NCBI RefSeq assembly: GCF_024713975.1
Contig: NC_091093.1
Coordinates: forward strand, 16,861,501-16,925,500
DNA from: Paralichthys olivaceus
Taxonomy: Eukaryota; Chordata; Actinopteri; Pleuronectiformes; Paralichthyidae
Direction: 5' to 3'
DNA: 64,000 nucleotides
Numbering within the stretch: the first letter of the stretch is position 1; the number at the start of each line of letters is the position of its first letter. A program made the translations under genes and the position numbers. The notes beneath the pieces are model-generated. The model made no database searches. It was not told where the DNA came from and was given only the letters and a program-made list of their open reading frames with translations. This document shows, piece by piece, positions 52,154 to 62,498 of this stretch.

Positions 52154-53256
52154 CAGAGAGAATGGGGGTTGTTAAACTGCTGTCAGTCTTGTAAGAGTGT
52201 GTTTGTTTGAGCTCTGGTTACAAGGGGGATGCAGGTGCACAGGTAAACACACAGTGTGGGACACAGCTCAACATCAACTCTTCTCCCACAAATACATGTT
52301 CATAACACAATCATTATAATTATTAAATATCTGCTTCACAACATTATTCCTCAGTCAAGTTAAACAAAACTGTTCGTCCTCCAGCTCGATGCAGTTTACT
52401 ACCACCAAGATGCCTCAAAACATGAATATTCCCTGTGTAGGAAAATACCAGATGTAATTTCCTCATACATGCAGTTGGCAATGTTTGTACAGTACATTAC
52501 TTATCAGTTAATCAGCTGATTGCTGTAGGTCTAATTCCACCAACGGGTGCTCTGACCACACAGGCCAGCTCTAGTCCAACAACAATTCCTCGGATGACTG
52601 AAATCCACACAGGGCTTACAGGTTCAAAAGAGTCAGACCAGGAAATCACCAAAGGTAAAGGAGGAGTTAGGGCCTCAGGTCAGCTGAGCTGCAGTATTTC
52701 ATATTTAAGTGTGTGAGCAAGTAGCAGAATGAACCTTATAAGGTTTTGTCTTGTTTGAAAACCCTACTGAATGAGTACTTAACATGGATTAGGTGACACA
52801 CGCACACAGTCATAAATTACAAGAACTGCAGGGATAGAGATGACGTTGACTTTTGGTGGGTGTGGGAAATCTGAGGAATGGCATGCTGACTTTGTAACAG
52901 GACAGAATGTAAGTGGCTGTCAGAGACTAGAGATAAAAAAACTGGTCTGAGCCTCCATCAGACATGTTTGTCCTGTTTGTTGGTAGAGTCACTAGTCATT
53001 GGAGATAAATCAAATCAATAATGTAGATCTTGTGCCATGAGGGAAGTGTGGTTTTGGTATTGTAAGAGTATTGTATAGATTTAATCACATTTTGTACCGT
53101 CCTGTTTCCACATTACTATAAAGAGAGTAACGTTTTTTGTGGTTCTATTTCTAAAAGCAACAAAAATTTTAACCCAGGAAATACTTTTATTGTTTTGGAT
53201 GAACAAGGGATTTTGTTCGTGTTACACAGCTTTAATATTCTGCTCTTTTTGTACAG
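51707..53256 (+). other. probable 5'UTR intron of gfod2
   Basis: It starts CpG-rich, with several GCTAGC palindromes around 51822-51895, then carries a long TG repeat. No exon recognised. Confidence 0.4.
52085..52152. repeat. (TG)n microsatellite
   Basis: About 34 TG units. Confidence 0.96.
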
Positions 53257-53315
53257 GTAAATTCACCTAGATTTTCAGACAACAGTGACAGACAAGTGGA
53301 TCCCAGGCCCCTAGG

Positions 53316-53348
53316 ATGTTGGAGAGTGTGACTGTGGTTCTCAGCTGA
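53316..53348 (+). CDS. upstream ORF 1 of gfod2 (10 codons)
   Basis: ATG TTG GAG ... AGC TGA lies wholly inside the inferred 5'UTR exon, 22 nt before the gfod2 ATG. It may dampen translation of the main frame. No peptide function is implied. Confidence 0.35.
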   Translation: MLESVTVVLS

Positions 53349-53359
53349 GGTCACAGTGA

Positions 53360-53434
53360 ATGGCGCTGCCATGTTGCCAGGAGTGGGTGTGTTTGGCACA
53401 GGGAGCACAGCCCGGGTGCTGGTCCCTCTGTTGA
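53360..53434 (+). CDS. upstream ORF 2, overlapping the gfod2 start
   Basis: An ATG 11 nt before the gfod2 start, in another frame, opens 24 codons that end inside gfod2. Its Kozak context is weak (T at -3, G at +4), so leaky scanning to the gfod2 ATG (G at -3) is likely. Confidence 0.35.
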   Translation: MALPCCQEWVCLAQGAQPGCWSLC

Positions 53435-55848
53435 AAGCTGAGGGCTTTGAGGTTCATGCGCTCTGGGGCCGAAGCGAAGAGGAGGCACGCTGCTTGGCCA
53501 AGGAGCTTGGAATACCATTTCACACCAGCCGATCTGATGACGTCCTGCTGCACCAGGATGTCGACCTCGTTTGCATCTATATTCCTCCCTCAATGACGAG
53601 GCAGATTGCTGTCAAAGCACTGGGTGAGAGCTTGTGAATAAACATACTCTTTTCAAGACTCTTTTCCTTTTGCCAGGTTGACCTGTCCAACAAGCTTGTA
53701 CACATAAGTGTGTAAACTTACACGTTTACAATTAACATCTGTGCATACATGCAAGTCTATTACAAGCCATAAAACATACATAAAACATAGAACACTGAAT
53801 ATCGGTGGATATTATTTGATAAACAGCTGATTTTCTTTTTGGGGTGTATCAAAAACATAACATTTTCTTCCCTAAACACCAGGTTCTGGCCTCATATTTC
53901 AGATTCCTCTTACACTCTATGAGCATCTGAGTCACAAAAACTTCAAAAGCGACCTGACTTAGCTGGGCGTGGCAGCTCAGCTGTGGAACTGATCTGAATT
54001 TTTTGTCTATGATGACAGTACTCACTAAGACGTTTCTACTAAAACTGAAAAACTTCTTCTATAATATATTTCTCAGGGTTTATGCTTGAGATCTAGCTAA
54101 AATTTAGTAATCAGAGGGGAAAAAACACATTAGTGAATTTACATCTTCTTGCTGCTTGTAAAACTGAAGCAATAATCAACACACTGTATCAGAGGAGAAT
54201 AAATCTGTAAAGTTAACTTACTGTATCTGATGGAATTCCTGAGTGTTGACTTCAGCTTCCTGTTTTAGTTACAACTTCCTGAGTTTGTCCCACCAAAGGA
54301 TTTATCCACGATACACTGATTCGAAGGGGTAGTGAAGGCTGCCCCACAGATAACAACTGTCCACACCCACTCTGCTAACACCCTCTGCTAACACATGGGA
54401 AAGTTGACTTTTTGTTTGCTCATACCAAACCGGAGGAACTCTTGTGCCAAGAAAAGCCATCAGCTCCATTGTGTGGAGAAGTACTGAGGCATCAAATTCA
54501 CACCTTCAAATTATATTCAGTATACCTCAAAACCCAAACTGTTGCCATTTTAAACATATATCTAGCTAAAACAAAGGTAGTTCCAAAAAAAGCCCTGTGC
54601 AATAAAACGTACACTTTGTTGTTCAGAGAGCTGTTGAATCAGTTTTGACTCAAAGTGTCAAAAATTTAGTGTAATTTAATCAAATCAGTGATTTGAGATG
54701 GAAACTGACTGTGAACATAGTAACTAAAGGCAAATTAAGAATCAGAATGAGTTAAAACGAAGCTCACCACCTTTATCTGTAACATGTAAGAATATTTGAA
54801 AGAAAATTAATTGTTAAACTACCAAAAATTATTAAAGTTGTTTACGTGGGAAGACTATGTCTTTGATTTTAAATAAGTTTGAATTTTATTTTCTTTACCT
54901 GAGATATTATTGATGAAATTAACTTTCCGTTTCTCTCTCTCTGCAGGTATAGGTAAGAATGTTGTGTGTGAGAAAGCGGCAACTGCTGTGGATTCATTCA
55001 AGATGGTGACTGCTGCCAGATACTATCCCCAGCTGCTCAGCATTATGGGTAATACCCTACGCTTCCTGCCAGCCTTTGTTGCAATGCGTCAGTTGCTGGT
55101 GGAGGGATATGTGGGTGAAATGCAGGTGTGCGATGTTCGGGTCTATGGCCCGAGCCTCCTGGACCAGTCGTACGGCTGGACCTGCGAGGAGCTGATGGGA
55201 GGAGGTGGTCTGCACACTGTCGGCTCTGCCATCATCGACCTTTTAAGTTACCTGACTGGTGCCCGAGCCCAGCGCGTTCACGGCTTACTGCGGACTTTTG
55301 TACAACAGAATGGTTTGATCCGAGGCATCCGCCGCGTCACCAGTGACGATTTTTGCTTCTTCCAAATGTTGATGGGTGGAACTGGTTCTCGCTCTGGTGG
55401 TGTGTGCTGCACTGTGACCCTGAACTTCAACATGCCGGGGTCATTCGTGCACGAGGTTATGGTAGTTGGATCCACTGGGAGGTTGGTTGCCAGAGGCACA
55501 GAACTGTATGGTCAACGCAACGGGAGTAACGGTGAGGAGCTGTTGCTAGGGGACAGTGGGTGGGTGGGGCCAGAGTTGAAGGAGATGCCCCTGCCTCACC
55601 TGCGGGGGCTGAGCTCCATGGTAAAGGCACTGAGAGAGTCTTTTCAGGCTCACGAGGAGCGCAGGTCATGGGCGCAAGGACCAGTTGCCATGGCACCAAC
55701 ATTTGAGGATGGTCTGTATGTGCAGACGGTGGTGGAGGCCGTGAAGCGGTCCAGCTGTAGCGGAGAATGGGAGTGTGTTGAGATCATGAGTCAGGAGCCG
55801 GATCCCAACCACAACTTGTGTGAGGCTCTGCAAAGAAATAAGAACTAA
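53371..55848 (+). CDS. gfod2: glucose-fructose oxidoreductase domain-containing protein 2
   Basis: GFOD2 belongs to the Gfo/Idh/MocA dinucleotide-binding family; the vertebrate protein is reported as secreted and linked to extracellular matrix, with no established reaction. Exons 53371-53623 and 54947-55848 join in phase 1 (CTGG|GTGAGA; ctctgcag|GTATAGG) and give 384 aa (human 385). Residues 4-20, [17 protein letters not shown], form the Rossmann nucleotide-binding loop. [14 protein letters not shown] and KNVVCEKAA follow; the family's usual EKP appears as EKA. The C-terminal domain has [42 protein letters not shown] and NLCEALQRN. The Met of MLPGVGVF is used; human has two extra residues. 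gfod1 is the alternative, but the wording fits GFOD2 better. Two short upstream frames precede it. Confidence 0.95.
53624..54946 (+). other. gfod2 coding intron
   Basis: It is 1.3 kb, AT-rich, with a good polypyrimidine tract (ctctctctctctgcag) at its 3' end. No repeat or exon was recognised. Confidence 0.85.
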
Positions 55849-58800
55849 TTATATTTATACAACCAGTGCATCTACTACATGTCTGACTAAACTGGGCTCT
55901 GAATGTCGCTCCGTTAATTCTGCTGCTTTGGCAGTATACATTTAATACACATGACTACTTTGTATTTTCACATTTTGATCGCAATATTTTGATCGAGAGA
56001 ATATAATTGTGTCGTAGATGTTTGTACCCTCACAGTTGCTATTTGCTTTTACACTAAATTGTCTTTCACAGCTCCATTATTCAGATTCTCAAAAGAAAGT
56101 TTTTAGTTAAAGTGTGCCAAAGTCCACATGCCAAAAAAGTAGATGATCTGATCTGATATTCTTTCACGTTATGAGACATTTGAACTAACTCATGGAGTCA
56201 TGGCTGCAGTTTCCAGCAAAACAAGACTGAAATGTGGCACATGTTATTAAATCACCAAACCTTTGTCAAATATTGGCCCAAATCAAACTGCTCAGCTCTC
56301 AAACACAAGTTAATATCTCAATATGGACTTTATTTTCACTTTAAGCAGTTTGCGTGGGTACATGAATGTAGAAATCAAAATAAGTACCTTAAGATATGCA
56401 AGAATGTTGTTTTCTTTCTTTTTTTTCTTTTCATGAGTTCTTAGGAAAATTATCAAAGCAGCAGGTGAAGAGTTGGAAGTCTATGGAAAAAACAGCCTGA
56501 CATGCTAACCCGGTGCACAAGTACATACGCAATACTGGCTTAACATCCTTTTGCAAAATTTTGGGTCATGACTAATTTTTGAGAATCACAGAAGTAAATC
56601 ACCACTAACAAAATGTTTGTGTCCAGCACAGACACTGTGAGAGGTTAAAATCTAACTGTAATTTACAGTCCAACATTTGAATCTCTACTGAACGTAATAT
56701 ATTTATAAATATTTGGGTGTTAATGTTTTCCCAACACCAATAGCACTTTGTGTTTACCACGGACATGAATGTGAAAAACAAAGCATGAGGATGATTTGAC
56801 TAACAAAATCCTTCTCTGGCTGCAGTAGGATCACTATCAGAATGCAAATCACAAACCAGTGGAGATCAGCCTAAGAATACTGGAGCTGGGTAGTTTTTTT
56901 AAAGAAAGTGCATAATAATAAGCAGATATTCAAATTGTTGAAAATATTTCAAGAAGGGCTTGTAAGTTTTTATGTTATGAACTGCCACGACACACATGAA
57001 ATACCAGGGATCACAATAAGCTATGTAGAGAAAGGAATAATAGAATGTTTGATTTGTAGCATTGCCCCTGAAAATGCCCCCTTCCTAAAGTGATACCTCA
57101 TTTTAAATCAAACTTTAGAGTATCACTCAAACTGTGTAAGCCCTCAGAGAAAGTATGAAGTTGTAGTTTCCTGCTCTATAGACGTATCAGCTGTGGTGAG
57201 CTGGATTACACCTTTTGCTGCGGACTTTAGAAGACACAAGTTTTCACGGTATCAAAAACATTTAAACCCCTCAGACCACACCAGCATCATCTCAGAATTT
57301 TGAGCCATAATAAATACATGACTTCAAGGATGGTGTTGTGGAACACAGATTCCCTGTTTTTAGTTTTTATTTGGGTCGATATTGACTGTTTGGAACAAAC
57401 AACATACGTAGAGACAGCGGTGAATTGGCTCAGATGGATTTATAGGATTGTTGGTACCTGTTTTCTTGTCACCAGTGGTCATCTATTTAACCACTGAAAC
57501 TGACTGAAGGAGGGAACTACCAGCCGCCTGTTGATTTTACACATAGGACAGATTATAGGTGGAGTAACAGGTTGAATATTTACATAGGCAGGAACAGGTT
57601 TGTCCTAAAAATCGACCTTTCATTGTTCAACTGTCAAAGTTTTTAATACAAAGCCAGAGTTAAAATGTAAAAAAAATAATTGTTTACATGTGTTGGAGTA
57701 ATCCTTTGTTTTTTACAAGATTTAGTTTTATGCAGTCTATGCATTTAAAGTTATAACAGATGTATAAATCCAAAGGGCGGGGCCACCACCCCCCCTTGTT
57801 GCAACCGTCACCCTGAATAATTGCTGAGCTGTTCATTGAGTAGAACCACTGGATTTGACGCGTGAGAGTAGAAATGCGTGCCTCTCCAACGTGTTTACAC
57901 AACGAGGCAGGAAGTGTTAGTCTGCGGTTGTTCTAGTCGCACACTGCATCTCGGTTCTGCTGAATATCCTAAATAATATTAAAGACAGATGCACACTTAC
58001 CTCACGCTTTCCTAACAGTGCTTTACAAAAACCCTGAATCAAGTTTACATTTAGTGTTTTTACTACATTTGCCTGCAGGATGATCCATAACCCACCACTT
58101 TTAAAATACATTCCAACTGACTTTTCACCATCTTGTTGACAGTTGTATTCGTTTTGTTTTTTGCACTGATAACTGATAAAATGCCACCTATTTAATATGC
58201 AGTGTAATGCTTGTACCAGCCAGCTCACTGCAAAAATTGACTTTACATTTGTCTGTCTAAGGAAGACATTTTGTATTTATTTATGTTTTGATGTGGAGAA
58301 GGTTTCCCTCAGTTCATTCTGTTCAGTGTTTGTGTTTTCAGCGTGTGAATTTCTGTTAAAAGCTATTATATTTATCTTGTTTCGCTTTAAATGTTGTTTT
58401 AATTGATAATTTGGCTTTTTGAGCATAATGTGTTTAAGTTGGGTAACTTTACTGTTCATCTGCCTGACAAACATTTCCTTTAATAAATACAATTGTCTTC
58501 ATTTAGTGCCTTTGGTCAGACCTTGGTTTATTTCTTCTTTAGAAAATGTACTTTATCTGTACATGCCAGCAAAATTCTTTTAAAAAGAGAATTGTTCAAA
58601 ACATCATTACATTTTTAAAATCATGCAAAACTTTCTAAATCAGATGTTCCTGCCCAGGCCAGTGTTGTTCTAGACTTAGCAAGCAGAATGCTAATCTTTA
58701 CTTACAGGCACCCTAAACATTAGAGCCTGATTGATTGTTGGGTGCGGAAGTAATAAAATTCTACCCATTAATGTTTACCCATATATCTGCTGATATATAT

Positions 58801-59400
58801 CCACATATATTAAAACACAAAACTAGTAATATAGGCCTGATGCTCTATGGTTTAACCATAAACTTTATTAAAAAATAATATGAATTAAAATAAATATATA
58901 GAACTTAAAATTTAGAAATAAATATATATGTGCAATGTCAAACATAAACATAAACCATCCCTCCTACATGTTTATTCTGTAAAAAGTGTTTTTTTTCTGC
59001 ATTTTATATAGCCATATATTGACCTATTTTTATTAACCAAGTGATAAATGGTTACTTTTTTCACGTGTTAATATTTATTGTTGGTTTTATTCACAGATTT
59101 ATAGAAATGGCTTAGTCTCCCAATTTCTTTGTAGCATGCGGCTGGTAAAACATTTCATCAACAGTATTTGAACAGTATTTGATTAAGTTTGTGAATAAGT
59201 CAAAGTTTAACCAAACAAAATGTTGAAATGTGAAAAAATAACTAAATACAAAATAGCACTTAGTTGTAGCTGCTAACATCATAGTATAATTTAAAGTAAA
59301 AAACAAGTAGTAGAAGAATAAATTGCTCAATATAAGCAGTTTTACATTTTCTGCATGACTGAGGGTAGAAAATATAAAGCGTGTTAATTACATTCCATCC
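55849..59400. other. gfod2 3'UTR and intergenic region
   Basis: AT-rich and without recognisable exons. AATAAA at 57309 and 58482 are possible gfod2 poly(A) signals; the second is followed by a T- and GT-rich stretch. Confidence 0.5.
58482..58487 (+). terminator. candidate poly(A) signal of gfod2
   Basis: AATAAA followed within 40 nt by T/GT-rich sequence. It would imply a 2.6-kb 3'UTR. The earlier AATAAA at 57309 is an alternative. Confidence 0.3.
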
Positions 59401-59606
59401 TGCGGGGGGCAGCAGTGTGCCTCACAGCGTCTACACGGCCAAATTATATGAGGAGAAGAAGAAGAAAAAAAACAAAACGATGGCGCAGATATGACGTAAC
59501 CACAACAAACATAGACTGGCTCAGGCTAACTTAGCATCGCAGCTAACACGGTTGTGTTGACACATTGAAACTGGCTCAATAGAAAACAGAGCACAGAGAC
59601 ATATTA

Positions 59607-61537
59607 ATGGACCGGAGCGGGGCGGGGGCAGCCGCAGTCACCAGCCGCAAACGGAGCGTGGCGTGGCGCTTCTTTAAATCCGTGAACTCCAGGTCGGTGC
59701 AGTGTCTGCTGTGCAGCGGCCTCCAGTCCAAACAGCAGGGCAGCACCACGTCCATGCTGAGACACCTGCGGCTCAAACATCCCGGAGAGGTCAGCAAGAA
59801 GTTCAGGGGACGAGCGTCTGAGGCTGTCCACACGAACAGGAACGGCCACCAGGAGGCGCACACGGACAGTGAGTAGCTCTGCTCTGGTACAGCACCTCCT
59901 CCGTGGGTTAGTTTACAGATGTGTCGGGACAGAACTGCGCTCAAGTGAGCAGACGTTCGTCCTTTCCTGATTTCAAGTGCGCCCGTATTACAGAATGTGT
60001 GGCAAATGCAGGTAGTCCATGATACGGAGCGAGACAATCTTTTCTGCTACTGTAAAATCTCTTTGATCCATAATTTCTGACAAAGGCTGATACAGTTGTC
60101 CTCAGGACCATCCTGACTGTTCACTCACTCAGTATCAAGCATATTTATAGTAATAGGTTTGCTCGCTCCGTATCATGGACTACATGCATTTGCTACACAT
60201 TCTGTAGTACGGGCACGAAAAGACGAACGTCTGCTCACTTGACCGCAGTGGGACACATCCAGCTGCAAACATTACATGATGGATGGAACTTTGCTTTATA
60301 TATATTATGTACAACACTTTATATTTATTAGCATGATATTTTGTATAGTTTTTGTTCTTATATTTGGTTTGGTGTAGTTCAATGTAGTGTGTTATGAGAT
60401 CAGTGAAGTTTTGGATTGTTGTTGGTCAGACAAACACAACCTGACAGTGTCAAATTGTAAGATTGTATCTGAATGTAGCCCTTTATTTCCTCTTTTTTAG
60501 TGGAATCTGCTCTGGAGGATGGAGAATCTGACATGCACGAGACTGTGAATGAATCTGACATTAGTTCCTCTGTTACCGGCGTCCAGGAGGCTGCACAGGG
60601 AGATCCAGCAGGACAGGCTGCTCACAGACAGGCATTTGATGATGGTGATAACCATCCTGTAAGATGTACCCGGCACAAGCGTAGTTTGATCTGGAGGCAC
60701 TTTGAGCATCTGGACAGTTTGAACGCTGCTCGCTGTCTCATTTGCATGAAGAAGTTACAGTGCAATGAAGGCGGCGGAACCAGCAACTTGCGTCGCCACA
60801 TGTTGAAGAGACACCCGGAGATGTTTGCCAGGCTCGTGGCTGACGGGCTGAAACCGTTTCCACCAGAGTCTTCACATGGCTCAAACACCAATGGTGACAC
60901 TTCCAAAGAGCAGAGGCAGCAGTCAGGTCAGCTTTTATAGTATATAGAGGTCAGAGTTTGTAAATAATAAATAAATAATTACCTCTTCTTACAGGTTTAG
61001 AAGTAAATATTTTACTAAATATTTGTCTTGTTACATGTGGATTAAATTTACAGACACCCCCCCGATGCAGACAGAAATAGCACGTTAGCAGAGGGGGTGG
61101 AGAGACTGACCAAATAAGCTACTGGCTGATAGAAACACTTTGTATTGTAAATTAGCCAGCCGCAGAATGTGGACCTGAAGGAATTTGTAATCTTTCCCAC
61201 AGGTGTGCTGCCATGTCCAAGAGCATTTGAAGGAGAAAAACGGTTGTTGAGAAGAGAGCAGGAGCTGATTGAAGCACTGAGGAGAACGCAGAAAGAGGAG
61301 GCCCGGGCTCTGGACCATCAGAGGGAGCTACTCGAGAAGGTACGTGCAGCGGATGCCAGAGAGGCAGCTGCAGAGTGGAAGAAAATCGAGTCGTTGAGGA
61401 AAGCGCAGCAGGAGGAAGCCAAAGAACTGGGCAGACAGAGAGAAGAGCTGAAGAAAGAAAGGACAGAGCTACAGAAGAAATGTGAAGAGCTTCAGCAGGA
61501 AAGAGAAGAGCTTCTCTCGTTTTCCAGAGGACAATAA
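59607..61537 (+). CDS. double BED zinc finger, coiled-coil protein (unassigned)
   Basis: Three exons, 59607-59868, 60501-60926 and 61203-61537, join in phase 1 at each junction (GGACA|GTGAGT, tttttag|TGG, TCAG|GTCAGC, cccacag|GTG) and give 340 aa. BED finger 1: Trp20, Cys33-x2-Cys36, His53-x4-His58. BED finger 2: Trp152, Cys166-x2-Cys169, His187-x4-His192. The sequence between and after the fingers is acidic and probably disordered. Residues from about 238 to 335 form a long Glu/Lys/Arg-rich coiled coil (LRKAQQEEAKELGRQREELK). BED fingers bind DNA and come from hAT-type transposases, but no transposase core follows, so this looks like a host nuclear protein. I do not recognise a named orthologue. 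The ATG context is moderate and the first exon is CpG-rich. Confidence 0.8.
59935..60248. repeat. long imperfect inverted repeat in intron 1 of the BED gene
   Basis: The left arm 59935-60033 and the reverse complement of the right arm 60162-60248 share tcaagtgagcagacgttcgt and, after a gap of about 12 nt present only in the left arm, acagaatgtgt, gcaaatgca and gtagtccatgatacggagcg with few mismatches. The loop is about 128 bp. The similarity weakens but continues outward (gatgtgtc). Probably a palindromic MITE or an inverted duplication. Confidence 0.85.
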
Positions 61538-61810
61538 CCCTCCTGATGGTGTTACAACATGACTGAACTCAGCTTTTCTATAAACGCCATGGAACTATTT
61601 CAAACACTTAAAGGTCATTCATCCAAATGTGTTTTGAAACATACAGTCAATGGATTGATGACCTGACATCACTGGCATGAAATATAAATGAATATGAACC
61701 AGGACAAACATCTCCAACCCTGCATTCACAAGCCAGCAGAGCTAGTATAAAGCTGTCACTGTATGTGTGTGCATGGAGATATTGAAGTATAAGCTGATTG
61801 ACAGAGACAC

Positions 61811-61816
61811 AATAAA
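61811..61816 (+). terminator. candidate poly(A) signal of the BED gene
   Basis: AATAAA, 274 nt past the stop codon. Confidence 0.45.
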
Positions 61817-61852
61817 TATGTCACAGTAAATTTAAAAAAAAATAGAAAACCA

Positions 61853-61912
61853 GGTTCCACCTGGTCTTAAACCGGGGACCTTACGTGTGAATGTGATAAC
61901 CACTACAGAAAC
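61853..61912 (-). pseudogene. tRNA-Val pseudogene
   Basis: On the minus strand it reads GTTTCTGTAGTG-GTTATCAC, then aTTC-ACACG, then AAGGTCCCCGGTT-aagACC and GGTGGAACC. It follows vertebrate tRNA-Val closely, but about five nt of the D arm (a TAGTG) and about five nt around the anticodon are missing, and the T-loop is altered. About 60 nt long, so it cannot fold as a working tRNA. Confidence 0.75.
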
Positions 61913-62498
61913 TGGTGAGCATGAACAAAGAACATTTTTATATCAATCTGATATTTAGTGAGCGGAGCCACACATGCAGAAGACACTGACGTAGACGCAT
62001 TCCCCTTAACACATTCGTAAACAAGAGGAAATATTGTCCACTATTCTACTTTCCCATATTAGGTAGGTCCTAACCAACTGCAGTATATGAGTATATAAAG
62101 ACTAAGATTTGAAGATAACAGATTAGTTTCGATCACCTCAGGACTGAAGCTTCATATTAACAGGGACATTATTTCAAAGCAGACTTGAAAATGCATGAAC
62201 GGATCCTTTAAATATAAATGGTACAGCGCATGCGTAAAAAATAGACGCTTAACCCAGAGTTTGACTAGTCAGGTACCGTATGTGCTGCCACAGCTCGTCT
62301 CTAATGGTGACGTCTGAATTTATGGTATCGACGCTTAAAGAAAATGTTATTTTAGTGTTTGAAGACGCGTTCACCGACATTTTGTCGTGAAAAAGCAGCG
62401 TCTTCTCCTCTGTGACTCTTCTTTGAACGAAGCAGCGCTGCCTGACAGCTCGTATCCGGGGAAGTCCTCCCTCAGGCTCGGTGTTGCTGTGGTGGAAG

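Larger units (their letters stand above)
61538..62498. other. BED-gene 3'UTR and cog4 promoter region
   Basis: The left part is the BED-gene 3'UTR, with AATAAA at 61811. A tRNA-like pseudogene follows. The last 250 bp is richer in CpG and includes an NRF1-like agcgcatgcgta near 62226, plausible for the cog4 promoter. Confidence 0.5.

Noticed and set aside
59576-60037. Minus-strand frame of 153 codons
   Set aside because: Antisense to exon 1 of the BED gene and running through the intronic inverted repeat; no domain.
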